A DNA stretch of 64,000 nucleotides from Setoptus koraiensis (GCA_048013815.1 CM106585.1:18476001-18540000), one strand, 5' to 3'; counted from the stretch's first letter, positions 1-15,600 are shown. Made by a program: numbers and translations. The notes: generated by a model from the letters alone, not told the origin.

Positions 1-662
1 GCTCGCAGTGATACACGCAGTGATACAAAATGGTGGCCAGCGAGTCACAGACCGATGCGTTGTCAGTTGTCTTGTGCAAAGTGTTGGCGAACTTTTGCTG
101 TTTCGTAGCGTGCGATGCTCGTTGCATGACAACAATGCCACTCGCACAGCCAGTGTAAATACAGCCAGTGTGTGGCGTGGAATATTTTGGCGCTCTAGAC
201 GATAGCGCGTAGCGCGGCCAGCGAATTCGTGCCAGCAAATTCGATCCTGTTTATGCAACCACCACAACTCACGCAGCGCTTTCACCATCGCGGCACACAG
301 TCAGCGGCGCTCGAGCGCGTTGGCGCATCGCGCGGCGCGCATCTCCACCGATGGCGCGTCCCCCGGCGAATTGTTTCGTACGAATTTGAGTCATTTGCAC
401 TGTGCAGTCCGGGCAATTATTTGTATTTGTATCACTACTATAATAGTAGTACTATTAGTATTATGCTGCCGTGCGCAAATTTGTCCCACCATCATCAGTT
501 TCTCCATGCACCGGCACCCCAGCCATAACAATTACTGTTGCCATTAGCACTCATTAAGTTGATATTAATTTACATTTATCTTTGTTTTCCTATGTTATCA
601 TTACCATTATTATTATTATCATCATTACCACCATTTATTATTTGTTGTTATATTACGTTGCC
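1..662. other. Upstream/5' flank of the latrophilin-like gene
   Basis: No gene is seen here. The first ~400 bases are GC-rich and CpG-containing; from ~420 the sequence becomes AT-rich with ATT/ATC runs leading into the signal-peptide exon at 663. An open frame from 582 is continuous with that exon, but its N-terminal residues are only simple-sequence Ile/Tyr runs, so I treat 582-662 as 5' UTR or promoter. This is an inference; no TATA box or transcription start can be fixed. Confidence 0.4.
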
Positions 663-3600
663 ATGACACAACGCATCGTCGCCATCACAATTATCATCGC
701 ATTACTTGAACCGTCATTATTACCGTCGGACTGCACTTACGCGTCGCTCGCACCACCAAAAACAAACAAACTAACCCAAATCGCCGCAACAGGTCTCGTC
801 ACCACCCCAGCCAAACACCCCGCAATAAGGCCCCCTGCCACAAATACCAGAGGTAGGTTTTGTTCAATCGCTCATGTCAACTCATGTTCACTCACTCATG
901 TTCACTCATGTTGACTCACTCAACCTGAACTTGACTGAACGCGTTCGTTGACCAGACTCTGGCCTATCCACCATTCCGTCACACTGCTCACATGCATCAA
1001 GCTAATTATGTCGATCAATTGACGATAACTAGACGACTTAGTTTCAGCTCGCAGCAACAGTCTGCCCAAGCACTGACCACCATCAACTCTTCCTCATCCG
1101 TCAACTGTGTACACTTGCCACTGTGTGTGTGTGTGTGTGCGCGCTAAGGTAGCCAATCAATTGAAGTTCAACAGAGAGGAAGGATGCCCTCGAGCACACC
1201 TGTTGCTTGCCGGCGATGGCTGGCTAACTATGCAAACCGTTGCAGGGTTAGCCAGCCCAACTTCTACTCTAACACACTAACACTCTTGCACACGCTCAAA
1301 CATGTGGCCAGCCGGCCGGCCGCTCATCATGCCCAAAATAATGAACTTATCAAGATATGCTATCTACCACTCAAGCTCGCATCTCGCTTTTATGCAAATT
1401 TTTGATAATGATCTATCGAGACATCATCTCTCCGATAGTTGTGCTCTTGTAACTGCCCGAACTGACCAGTAGGTTGCTGAACTTGACTAGTCAACAAAAC
1501 GTTGTTGTTGTTTTCATGACCAACAACAACAACAACAACGGCAACCAATTGCGCTCATTTTGTTCGCCCTCAACGACTTGCATGAGAGCAATCATAAATG
1601 TAGCTCCATGGTAAATTTGTTAACAAATAATGGGCAACACTTAATTAGCATTGATCACTACATGCTGTAAGGAAAAGGATTGAAGAGAGAAAGAGCGACA
1701 AAAACAAGCAGGCTCAAAAAGCTGCTGGGTGGTCCATTTTGTGTCCAGGTTGCAAGACATTGTAGATGGTATCTTCCTCTGTTTTACTATCGAAACAAAC
1801 TAATCAATCTTTATTTCGTAGCATCCTCTGTTAACTAACTACGCACTCCTAATAGATGTTAATAATAGCGCTACACTTCCTATAGCGCATACATGAGAGA
1901 ATGTCTTCTCAACCCTTGCACTAGTTTGTGAGCTTGCTGTTAATCTAACTGCAAAACAGCCATTTGCCATCAGATCGACATAGAGGTTATTCTTTCGCTT
2001 TATCTCTTTACCTCTTGTTGTTACAATAGTACACAACAAACATCTAGCATAACATCTGTCATTTCTGTTACACAACCATAAATCATATCGGCAATTAAAC
2101 AAATTACAACACAACTCTGCTCTGACTAAGAGTGGAGCAACGGCATCAATACTAAAAACTAATCCTCAATACCTTTATTTTCTCTATATCATTCCCACGC
2201 ATTCATGGTAATTTTTCTCACTAAATCAACTGTTTGGACGTTAACAATAAACAACTCGTGGACAATGAAATTACGCGATATTGATTAATGAAAAACGAAA
2301 ATATGTCAATATAATCGTGGTAAATATACAAAAAATATCCATTTGGCCAACTCAATTAAATTATGTTGTTTCTATTGGTGATCAATATCCACTACACACC
2401 AATTAAACAAACAATCACCATGCTGGCCAAACATAAACAAACAAACAAACTACAACTAAACTCACAGGCCACTTACATTCTAAAACGACCTATGCTTGTG
2501 AAGGCAACCAGCTTGATTTGACCTGCGACGATAAAAAGTCTATTCATTTAGTCCGAGCTAACTACGGTCGTTTTAGTTTGAGCATATGCAATGATGGAGG
2601 CTTTTCAAATTTGAGTGTTAATTGCATGTCGTATAGATCATTTTTGGTTATGCAAGACAGGTAAGTACTGAATCACCTAAGAGAGATATATCGACAGCAA
2701 TAACAACAGCAGCAGCAAGTATCATTATCTGACTTTTATGCTCATTCTAGTGGTTATGGATGATTGTCTTTGTGTTTATATACAGTATATCAGAAGTATT
2801 GGAGAGTATCAGAGAGAATAATGCCAAAGAACACGGGTGGCAGGCCAGTAGTAGTGTTCAACTCGGCACATTTATATCAAGATAGCTCGGACAGTCGAGC
2901 GATGATAAACAAACAAACTATCTAACATGAGTCTATTGATTTCCTGCTGAGTGTACAAGCTTAGCATTCAGAGATAGGGAGGGAGAGAGAGAGAGAGAGA
3001 GAGAGAGCCAGAGATGGCCGATCGTTTCTCAATGCCACCCGCCAGAAATGTTTACACTACTTCTGATCATTGGCACTATTGATTAGAAGAAAGATAGATA
3101 GACTGTAGATAGATTAGCAGCAATAAAAGCATACACATACATAATATGCTAAGAATTGAAACGGAATATTATTTAGTCAAGGATTATTATTATTTAAGGA
3201 ATTCACAAGATATGCAACTAGACAGATATATCCAATCAATCTTATGTTGCTGTTGTTTTTGCGACTACTTAACTTTAGCCAGATATCGTGTAGTCAGTAG
3301 AGTGCAAGAAAACAAAAATGGTCTGATTATCGATGATTGATTTTGATGCATCTCAGTCTGACCGAGTGTTTGCATTGACGAGAAACTACAATATGTTTAA
3401 AGTGCATTTTGTGTAGATTTCTAGCTTTAGTTTCAAGTAGTTGCTAACTACTAATAATAGTTAATTGATAGTTTGCGAGTGTTAAATTTAGCCAATAGAT
3501 AGATAAATACACACAAATGTATTTTTGCGTTAGATATTGAATTATCAAGCTTACGAGAAGGGACTCCATCAACAACGACATCAACAACAATTCTTAACAT

Positions 3601-6600
3601 CAACAAAAACTTGGACTATTACTCTAAAGTGACGACGGCGTTGAGGGCTTACTTGACCTTAAACACACTAGTCTCGGTACTACTGGCTCACTCAAGTCAA
3701 ACTAGCTTGCGGTTACAGAGAGTACTTACTTTGTTAGCTGGACTTTATTTATTTAAGGGTTTGCATACAGCGAAAGAACGAACATAACAACAATGTCCCG
3801 TCACCTGTTACCTTTGTGAGATAAAGCTAAAGCTGCTCCATCACATGAACTGATGATGGCGTCAGCCAGCTCATAGTTGCTGCTGACCACCCACATTACA
3901 TTAGCCGCTGACCACTCAGACTTGTGTGCAAGCTTGGCTAAAATTAATGTAGTAGTTGCAATTATTTTTATATCAGAGGGCCAATTTAGTTTATTAGTTA
4001 AAGTTATCTCAATTTTTTAATGTCCGTGTGTTTAATTTAGTGTAGTGGTACTGACGGTTGTGCTTGAGAGAAATCATGACAAACTTTAATGATGGCCATT
4101 ATTACCAGCGATTGTTTTTTTCGTCGTCCTTATCCTTATTAACGTCTGACGAGATTAGCCTCTACACTTGTTAACTTGTTAGCTGGCTAAAGATGGTGGT
4201 AAGATTCGACGAGAATTATGTCAATAGAGGGAATGGTCAGACGACAGCCGTTGAGCAGTTACATGGACAATCAACGGCAAACGAGATTGATTTAATCAGC
4301 ATCGGGTTAATCATCGCTCAATGTCTGGTTGAAAATTATGGGACGATGCAATTGAAGTCAAAGAAAAGCAGCAACAAAAAATATTTTATTTTTCTAGAAC
4401 CATACAACACTGTGATCAATAATAATCGGTAGTTTAGTATCTCGGTGGTAATTGTTCTGTTGTTGTTGCTGTCTCTCTCGATTGATAGAGATCACAATGA
4501 TGATAATGATTATTATTTCGTCATAAATCAAGATTATTACTAATTCTAGCAACCCTCTTCTCTCTTTATCTCTCTTGAACTTCAAACATTTTCAAAAACA
4601 ATGACCACATAACGCCATCAACTAACAATCGGACCGGACATCTAACCAAATAATACCGTTCATTTGGCTCCGATTTCCTTGCACCTGTACACTAACGATA
4701 CAAATTACAACAAAAACATTCTTCCTTTGAAATCAACATGCACACAAACAAACGTTTGGTAACTACCACTTATATCAACAATGCAAACTGGTCACTATTG
4801 ATGAAACGCAATGTCAAACAACTGTACTGTCCTACAACTGTTATGTAACAATGCAACAATGACATCTTAACATTATCCAATTGGGCCAATCTGATAATAA
4901 TGAAAACAACAGGTGTAGTCAACAAAGCAACTGTAGTGTGGTAGTCTCCAGCAGCATGTTCGGTGATCCTTGCCCAGACACCTCAAAGGTAATGTTGATA
5001 TTATATGGCTAGAGCTTAGGGTTAGATTCATAATTCTGTAGTGCTGGCGGTAGTACTAGTGGCAGTCTTAATCGGACAAAGATGTAAGCCATGACATTTG
5101 TGTTCGGAAAGAGATACTACAAGTATCATAAATTATCTATCGCCAATTGGTCACTCTTGTCACAAGATTTCCACTACTGCTACCAGCTAGCACAACAAGT
5201 AGTATTCCACTGGCTTGTCCTATTATGCAATTGTTGCTTGATAGTCATACGGTGTCGTTATTAATTATTATGCAAATCCTTCCTAACTTATTTCATAAGA
5301 GAGCGTATGAATATAAGGAAAAAATGAAGAGATGAGAAAATAATCTAACCAAAACACATTTCTATTTATCTTCTACACACGCATATATTCCTTATAATGT
5401 GCGACATACACTCATGCATCCGATAAAACATATTGGTCACCTGTTGATTGCACCCTGTTTGACATCGAACACTTACCACTACGATCTCGCTAACAACCAT
5501 GATCACTCGCTTCATGCAAACATATGGCAACAACATTCCAAAATGAAACCCATCATGATTAATGGTCTCTGTGCTGCCGAATGGTTTAAAAATGGCAACA
5601 ACAACAACATTTGGTTACCGACCGATCAACCAATTGTATGACCATTACACCACTCGAAATGGCCTTTCCAAACGACGCTCCTTGTTCCTGTCAATGATCA
5701 ATAATCCACCGAAACCGATCATCTTATGATCCGATCAAATTGTTCGCTATATGCATCATTACGTAACCAACAACGAACTGACCTTGGTCGTCTCACTACT
5801 CTATGCATATCGAACTTTCTTAATATACATTGGAATACTCATGTATATACATATATACACTCCTGATCTTCATGCTCTGTCAATACCAAATGGATAAATA
5901 ATATTGACCATGGATCATGAAAATCGGATTAATAATGTACCATGACTACGCTACCATAACATGGCCTGACCGTGAATTTTTTGTAAATCTTAAAACTGGC
6001 CTATTGTGTGATCATGAAACTTCCTACCTCCATCGGTGTTGCTGTTCTTGGTACCGCCGCCACCAACAACTAACTCGCTTAACGAACTACTTTTCTTCCA
6101 ATATCACCTTAATGAACCCCATTGCCCAATGCCTGTTTCCTATTGGTCGATCAATGTTGCCTCTGTTGGACTAATGTGCTGCTACTAAAAAAAATACTGA
6201 TCGCAACACTGATGATGATGATAATGAAAAAAATCGATCATCATGCGGCTACTCAAAATCATTATCATTGTTATGAAACCACCTTTACTGCTGCCACCGC
6301 TGGCTACCATGGTCACCTCACTATTACTTCGGAACACTTGACCATTCACTAAATTAACTTTACCACTGCCGCATCAATTGTAATCAACTGTGGTCAACTA
6401 CAATGCGCGCGACTACTTTAACTCTATTCAATACAACTGCTCCCTGACCAACACTAATCATCCGTATTCATTGTTAACTTTGACTGGTCAACTCCAATCA
6501 ATACTTGGTCCGCTATTACAACAACATCTCAAACCAATGCAACAACGACTGCAACAACATCACCTCTATTGTGGCCACCATTGATTGATGCTCCTTTTGA

Positions 6601-9600
6601 TCGCGCCACAACATCAACATGAACTACCCCAACAACAATGGTCTCTCTATCGTCGATCTAATCGCCCAAACTAACATCAACAATATACTTGTATATCTTG
6701 TATTGGTCGCTTGCTTTCTTTATATCTCGTTGGAAATCTCGCCATATGATGATGTAACATTTAAACTTTGCATCATCATTATTTACACGCAATTGAACAA
6801 ACTGCGACGTCTATGGACCAACGGCCAACAACTAACAACACCGCAACAACAAACTATCCATCAAACTAATCAATCCGGCCAACTTCCATCCTACACTTCT
6901 CTTGTCGCTTCCTGGCGCTCATGTTGGCTTCGGCTCTCACTCTGACGTTCAAATCACAATATCACAATGACACACATCACTTCTTTCTATTTCTTATCTT
7001 TTCTCTCTCTATCTCTTCTATATTAATTAACTTCTTTTCCACTACTCTGTTCTATCGTTTTCGTTGTTGCTGTTTGCATGTGTATTATTCAAATTCACCT
7101 CCGTACAAACAACATCGTTGCTAACTAAATGCCGCCAACACTTTTTGTTGGCCCTGCTCGCTACTGATTCACTCTGATAATATTTTATTTCTACAACTCA
7201 AACTAATACTATCCAATGTGTTCTATGACTCGATCAACAACGAACCAATTGCACCTTGCATCTATTGTGCTCTTCTTGTATTCATTATCATCAACATCTT
7301 GCCCCGTGATGATGAACGCAATATTCACATCACTGCCCTTCGCTCTGTATATCTTTTCCTGTTGATCAATTGAACCTGAAACATGATGATGGACATTGAA
7401 TACCGAACACTAACATGCTGCTCCTTCAATCAAAAACGAAAAATCCATCTTCCTATCCAAAATATCGGTTTGCCTTTGCAAACATATTTTGTACAATAAC
7501 AACAACTGACTTTTACGTAACATCTACAATACTTACAACCTAATCACACACAATCAACATTGATCTGACTGATGATGCCGATGCTGGATGCTCTCTGATG
7601 ATTAATCATCCTTCACATTTGTACCTACTGCCTAATGCCAATTGAATACACACTTACAAATGGACACACGATGACGCAATGAAAATGATGGCCATAATAA
7701 CAACAACACAAAACCAATTTTTGGCTGTTGGTTATTGGTATTGGCCAAAACTATTGGTGTGTTTCCATCTAAAACCATTTGCACTATGTTGTTTTGCCAC
7801 TACATCGACCACATCGACGTCGTCATCGTCGCCGTCATCTGACCATCGCCAATCAAATGGAATGCCCATGAATTCAATACTCGCTTCTTTTTCGTGTGTC
7901 CATCACTAATGGACAATGGATATCTGGCCGCGCGCGCGCTACAACCATTATCAAATTATCCACCATATCGCGTGCCACCTGATACGACTGCTACCACTGA
8001 CAACCACCGCAACCACCATTATCGCAACACACATTCTTAATTTGGATTCTCTGCTATCTCTCTTTCTCTCTCTCCCCACCATGGGTGCCCGGCGCCACTT
8101 CTTCGAACTGCTCCAAAAATAACAATTTGGAAAATGTTACAAAAATCAATCTGTGTCTGTGAAACATGATTATGCCACCAACAACAACAAAAACAACAAT
8201 TTATGTTGCTGTTGCTAATCCTGTCTGTGTGTCTGCCGCCCCCATCTATCGCAACTAACTGAACTGATTAACCTTACATTATCTTATCCTCCTATTATTA
8301 TCCTCTATGTGCGTAACTTGACTACCACCAACCAAATCTAACTCATTAATACTACACTATGCTTCTGCCCGGTTATATCTACTGATGATACGGACGCGCT
8401 CTTCATGGGAACAAACAATAATCTTCGTCTCATTGATATCAATTTCTATTTACGACCACTGAAACAAATGCCACTATTTGTTATGTGTGTCTGACTCACT
8501 GCTTCTAAAACACAACATGACCACTTTTGGTAATCCTTTTCGATAATCCCTCACGCTTCACGTTTTCTATTTGGACATTCCATACAAATGGGCACACATA
8601 CATATCTAATCTATATATCCAATGGCGCAAACCTACGATGCTAATTGCCACTTCCTATCAACTATAATGCTCCAAACAAACACAGTACCTGGAGGTCCAA
8701 TACTATTGTGTAGACGGTAAGTCAATTGAATGCAAAGCATAACTCTCTTTTAGTTCGCGATACAATGCCCTGCAATGAATTAGGTTGGCTGACTTTTAGT
8801 TTTTCGCTATGACAGCGACATCTGTGAGGCACGGTCACGGTAGTTGGCCAACTAAAGCAACTGTTGTTTGTTTGTTGGCCAGTTACTAACGAGATTGAGG
8901 AGGATCTTTAGGCCAAATATGCTGGCCAAAGCAAATTATATTCTAGCCAACAAGACTACTAAAGAGGCGGCTGCCCACTTAAACTATCGCATTGGGGGTA
9001 AAGAATGTGTCGCTAGTGTGATGATTCCTTGACGAACGGCCTTTCACTTCTCCATGATGGACTTAAACTGCTTGCAACGTTTTGCCTTATTTCTATCTCT
9101 ATTGCCACTAATACTTTTGCCATGCTAATAATATTGCATATGGCACAGTGTGATAGAAAGTGGCTTCGAAGTTGGAACGAGGCTTGTTTGGTTGTTGTTT
9201 GTGTGCGCATCACGACGCGCCGAGAGAACATACCAGTTACTATTTCTAAGCAATAGGAATAGTTTGCGAGTTTATCTACGTGTGGTTGGCCATTTCTCGG
9301 CCCACTGTCTGCCGCCAAGCAAAACATTAGACGCATTAGACATGCAAACAAAGCGAGCCAAAGCCACTATGATGATGGTTATCATGTTATTATTGTAATC
9401 CCATGATCGATGGCGTTATCTGCACGCACAGATTAGACGGCTAGTGAGAGAGCGATAGAGATACTCATACATAATCAGCATAATCAACATTTATCTTGCT
9501 TTATTGCTTGCTCATGTATTTAAAAGCACCAACTGAATGGTTGCGTCGAGCTAGTTGGTATGGGCAGCGGCAGCAGCAGCCCCAGCTAGATTGGGGCTGC

Positions 9601-12600
9601 AAAACAACGAGGACGAAGAAGATTGTGCGAAATTGATGTTGGCGCACTTGTCTGTTGCTGCTGGTCAGCACAAGCTGGTCAGTGGCAGCGAAGGGCAGCA
9701 GTAGATTAGGCAAATGACGGTGTCTATTACACAACAGCAACAACAACAGTTGTGTAGTGACACAATAGTTGTTTGCACGAGCACAAACACCGTTTATGGC
9801 TGCAACAGTACACACAGTTTGGATTATTGGGCCTATTTAGCGAGCAGCGGTCAGTCGGCCAGCAGCAATTGTGCCAGCGATGATTGGGCCAACTTTAATT
9901 TTGCCATTTGCGCAAGTGCCTCTCGTCGCCCAACTTATTCTTGGAGTCCAGTAAATCCCACGCCAACGATAATCACCTGATGTGTGCACTGGTCACACAT
10001 CGGGCAATGGCCATACATACGTGATGAGGCGGGCGTTCGGTGGCGAAGCGAGCGGAGAAAGTGCAACACGGACAAACAGATATCATTATATCATTGCACC
10101 TGCATGTGCCGTGTAATCTCGATGCTGCTGTAATGCCCGCTGCCGTTCTCAGCCTCTGGCCTGGGGCAACCATTATCCCAGGCACCTATTACATCATCGT
10201 TCTCATGGTGTGTTGCTGGCTGACTCAATCGGACGAATGACTCAACAATCGGACGGACACACACTGGAGATTGCTCGGAATTGTAGCGGAGCAAGAGATA
10301 CGCTCGGTGTCACTGATGATGCGGGCGCTACCTAATTCGCCCACTCTCGACTCGAGAGTCTCGAAGCTTTCTGTATCTATATCCAACTCGATGCGGCCAC
10401 TGTGGAGGCTCGGGGAAGTAGATGGATACAGTTGAATAATAGTCGGTGATTGGGTCGTGACCGGCGCGTTGGCAGCCCGGGAACACACAACAACAGTGCC
10501 CGTGAATTCGGTTGCCACGGCATGACCGACCGGACCGCTCGCTTCTGTTGCGCCGTTCAGTGGCATCGTCGTATGGCCGGCGATATGGCTCACATCGCCG
10601 ATTGTCCAAAATGTCCGACAGGTGCATTATGCTAATTCGGCATTGTGTGTTGGCCGTTGTCATCGCACTTGTTCTTCGATATGCCACGCTCATAATAGAA
10701 TGGGCACCGATGGTGTGTCTGTCTTATAAATATATCACTGGGCACCGCCGCACAATCTCACAGGGCACAATCTCGCAGAGCACACACAATCTGACAGAGT
10801 GCCGCGCAGCGAAACAGCGGCAACCGGTTGATTTGAATATTCAAATAAGAGGCTTAAGTGAATTCTTCTGTCCGTCCACTGTCATAAATGGCCGGCACCG
10901 AGAGATCAATCAACCGGCCACATTGGACTGCTGGCCGGTCCATCGGCCGGCTTGTTGGGTGGCGCGCAACGCGCGCCACTCATGTAGCTGGCGTTGGTGG
11001 CGCCATAATTGTTGGTGGCCCTTCTGTCTGGCGACCCCCACGGAAAGGTAATTAAGACTGTATCAATCATGCGCCGGTAGGAGCATTGAACGGCCGGCCG
11101 GAATGGCCGGTCGGCTGGCCGGTCAATGCTCACAATTTATGTGCATATACTCTATGTATATATACTCTGTGGCCACTCGCTGTTTTTGGCTCGTAAAACT
11201 CGAATCAACGTCGAGACATACAGCTCATACAGCGCTCATGATAATCGACAAATCTCGTCTAAAACCAACAACAAGCTCTCATATATATACGCGCATATAT
11301 GAGCGTGTGTGCGTCGGATTTGATATATGACCACATTTGATATATAGGCAGGAATATATCAAATGGGATCGGATCGGATATCAGCGATCGGCAATCAATC
11401 GCTGCGGCAGGTGGCTCGCTGTGCGTGCCGTATGGCTCGCTGTATCGAGTGATACAAATTCAAGTTCGGACAGTGACACGCATCAATGTGTCATCTCTTG
11501 TCCCGACTGACAGGTAGCGCACAGTTAATCGGTGCGATGCCGATGATTTCGTATTCATGCGTGCACTATCTCACAGACACAACAAGTGATGAGCCGGCTC
11601 TCTGTGGTGGAGCGTTTGCTGGCGGCCGATGCGATTTACGAAACTATATTCTTCATTTATGTCGAAATGTTTATTTCCATCATATCGTCGTCATATGCAG
11701 CGGCATCTATCACAGGGCAGATGCCGGAATGTACACTATTTCGGGGTAGGGCCAATTGGCGAGCAAATCGTCGACGCTGTCCGAAAATTGCAATGTGCAG
11801 TCTTTTTGGGGCCCAAATTCGACCGATGTCGCATCGATGAGCTTACACATCATGGTGGCCGTGTACAGCGGCCCAACAGTTGGATTTGTTTCCACCATAA
11901 GCTCAATGAATTTGCCGTGGTAAACATCTTCCTCCAGAGTGGCCAGCACGAGCTCAGTGAAGGCCTGCTCATAGTTGAAGCCCTTGTCGGATCGCAGCGG
12001 TGCGCACAGCTCATCCCTCGCACTGTCAAATTTATCTAAATCGTTTCGTTGATCTTTGTATGTGAAACTGCGACTTAAAAATCGCTTGACATTGGCCAGA
12101 AATTCCTGTTGCACCTCCAAATTGTTGTACTTGAGACCGGAAGCAACGCGGGCAACCTGTTTCACGTCTATCTTGCTCGACGAGGGCAGCCCGGTGGCCA
12201 CTTGCAACACTGCCATCATCCTCCTGGGCCAGTGCTTCTCCTTTCGCTGTGTCTCGGCCTCGCCGCCAAGGCTCAACGATTGCTTCAAATTTGGCCCCAA
12301 CTTCCATTCTTGATACCATTTCTCCATCGCCTTGCCAATCTTGTCCACCTGGGCCTGCGAGCGTCCCTGTCCTCTGACCACGGCAGAGCACGAGCTCATG
12401 ACCAGCACCATGGTCACGACAGCAAAAATTTGCGAATTCATGATTGCGACACGAACTGATGAAAAGCGAACAATTTTATCAAGTTGAGCTACTGAAACAG
12501 TCAAGTTGTTGTCGTGTTCGACAATGACAACCCAATCTCACATTCTTCAACTAACTCGCTAGCATTCGTTGGCACCCCGAAACTTGGCTCTATTAAATGG

Positions 12601-15600
12601 AGTCTATTTTTAGACCGCTCTTGTTTGGTATGCCAGGCAATCACGTTTTTGTCAGGGCCTCCTGATGGAATTTCAAACGGATGCCTTTGCCGAAAAGTGG
12701 AAACTTGGCACTATTTTTAGTCCCATTATTCACTCTCGTGCAGCGAGTCAATTGTCGGTCAGAGAAAGACACTGGCAAACGTATCAAATGCGATCTGTGG
12801 ATCCACTGCTAACGAGTCTTTTGTTGTTTGCTTTAATCGTTATCCCAACAACAATTCGACAATCAGAGTTGGCTAATCGTCAGCTCCCCACGAGCTGGCT
12901 CGAATCAGCCGTTTCTCATGGACCGTTACGACTTACGGTTCACCATGCCTGTAAAATGCTCATTTGTCGTCGTGTTTGCTAACACTTTGCCAGCATCTAG
13001 CAACTTGTCACAGTTCCTATTTTTACAAAATATCTACAATATTAATTGGCGGGGTAGGGCCAATGCGCCAGCAAATCGTCAGCATTCTCTGGATAGTCCA
13101 ATCTGCATTCTGTTTTAGGCCCGCATTCAACTGATGTTGCATCAATTAGCTTGCACATCATGGTGGCCGTATATAGCGGCCCAACGGTTGGATTGGTTTC
13201 CACAATGTTCTCGATGAAGTGATCCTCTCCATGACCCTCTTCCAGGCTGGCTTGCACGAGCTCTGTGATGGCCCGTTCATAGTTGAAGCCTTTGTCGGAT
13301 CGCAACGGTCCGCACAATTCTTTCTTTAGACCGTCAAATCTATTTGAATAGTTTTGTTTATCATTCGGGCTGAAGCTGCGAAATAAAAATAAAAATCCCT
13401 TAATGTTGGCAATAAATTCTTGTTGTGCCGACAAATTGTTGCTCTTGACACCGGCAGCAATGCGCTTAACGTGCTCCAGATCTATCTTGCCCGATGAAGG
13501 CAGCCCTGAGATCACCTGCAGCACTCTCATCATTTTCCTGGGCCAACGCTTTTCGTTGCTTTGTTTATCGGCGTCGCTAGCGAGGTCATTCCTCAATGAT
13601 GGCTTCAATTTTTGACCAGACCTCCTTGGCACCTGAAACCATCTTTCCAATTCTTTGCTAATTTGATCTAGCTGCGCCAACGAGCGATCCTGTCCCCTGA
13701 CCCCGACGCAAGACGACAGGCTGACAACTGTGACTATGGCCGCCGTAGCGAAAATCCAATGAAAATACTTCATAATGAAGATATGAACTGATGAAACAAT
13801 TTTATCAAGCGCTTGAGCAGCAATTGTGCAGTGAAATCGATGCGAATCTTGTTATGCCAGCCAATGACAATCCAGTCGAGCCTTTCTGGTGAAATTCGCC
13901 ATCTGGACCCCTTTGTTAAAAACTTGAAACTTGGTACTATTTTTAGACCTCTCTCTCTCTCTCTCGCATGCAGCCACTGTCAGTCAGAGGAAAACACTAT
14001 CAACTGGCGAGCGCGATCAAATGCGATCTGTTGATCTACTGCCAACAAGCCTTTTATTTCTGTTTGTTGTAATCGTTTAAATGTGCGACAAACGGAGATA
14101 CTTAATCAGCCCGGCACCCGACCGGCTGCAGTCTTGGGCAAGCCCAGCAATTCATTGTAGTGGGGTGGAAGGTCGTCTATGACACTGCACAACATTACGG
14201 CCATATAAAGGGGCCCAATCGTTCTGTCAGACTCTACATTATTCTCAATGAAATGTTTACGGTAAACATCTTCTCTCAGAGTGAATTTTATAAGATCACT
14301 GATGGCTTGTTTAAAGTTAAAGTGGATATCGGATCGTAGCGGTGCACACAATTCCTCTTTTTGCCTGAGGAATGCCACCGATTGCTCTTGCTCATTTCTA
14401 TGTTGCCACTTGCCCTTCATAAATGGTCTGATATTCTGAAGGAATTCCACTTGCTCCAGCAGTTTGTTTTGCTTCAAACCGGAAGTAATGCGAGCAACTT
14501 TTTCCAAGTCAACCTTGCTCGATGGAGCCACTCCTGTAGCCTCTTGCAACACTTTCATAATTGGTCTGGGCCAATGATTTTCGTTGCTCTGTCTCTCGGC
14601 ATCGTCGATGAAAATATGCACGCACGTTCTGAGGCTTCCAGCCAAGTTTTTCTCGCTTCCGAACCATTCTTCCAAAGCTTTTCTAATCTGCTCTACCTGG
14701 GCAAGAGATTGCTCCTGGCCGCTCGCCAGCAAGCAACACTGGCTCATGATGAGCATCATAGCCATGGTGTGGGTCAAACTCGTGATACCAATTGCCTTCA
14801 TTTTGTGATTGTCGCTAGTCAAATCTAATTTTCAGCCCATTGATCAATTTATCAATTTATTTATCAGTCCGTATGAGCTCTGATGAACAACCGGCGACAT
14901 ATTTTCACACTCGCTCACACTCATGATTTCACTCGGGTTGTTTATCATTATTTACATTTTTCGCATAAGTCAATCGGAATTTCGTTGTTCAGTCCAAAAA
15001 TAGTTTGCCAACTTGAATGCTCGTCAGAACAAAGTATTTTGCACGGCACCGAAATAACTCGCCAACTGACAAATAGTAGATATAGTCGATAGCAGAGATA
15101 TAGTCGATTCGACAATATTGGCAAGCGAACATTCAATTCTGGTCTTATCTTACGTCATTTGTGTCATTGGTAATTCACGGAATTAAAGCTCGCAACGCCA
15201 TGTGTTTCAAGTTTAACCACAGTGATGGGCTCAAGCTGATTGGGTCGATTTGATTGGTTTCGGCGGTAATATTAACAATAGTCATGCCAGTTGTAGCCAG
15301 TTGTCGATTTGTTCAAAATAATGCGCGTGCATCTTGGGCCAATGAGATGACCATGATCATTATGCGATTAGATGATCCAACGACAGCAAATTAGACAACA
15401 ACGACAGCAACAACAACAAATTGGACAACAACGACAACAACAACAACATGTAGATAACGACAAAAGTGTCTGTGCGCTTCTAATCTGATAAAGCTCACCA
15501 CTGACATTGACTAATGCTTGTTAATGGACGCTTGATGTTGTTGTGTCATGACTTGTGTGTGATTGTCGATTATTGCGTCACTTGTTTTAGAGAAATAATA

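Noticed and set aside
582-662. N-terminal extension of the receptor's first exon
   Set aside because: The added residues are an Ile/Thr/Tyr simple-sequence run; the ATG at 663 gives a standard signal peptide.
9714-9980. 88-codon frame rich in Gln/Ser/Cys that reads somewhat like protein
   Set aside because: No splice donor or acceptor fits the receptor's phases, and it starts in a CAA repeat. I cannot exclude an alternative exon, but nothing supports it.
10225-11051. Several overlapping 120-180-codon frames on both strands
   Set aside because: Mutually overlapping, compositionally biased, and no homology that I recognise; consistent with chance in GC-rich intron DNA.
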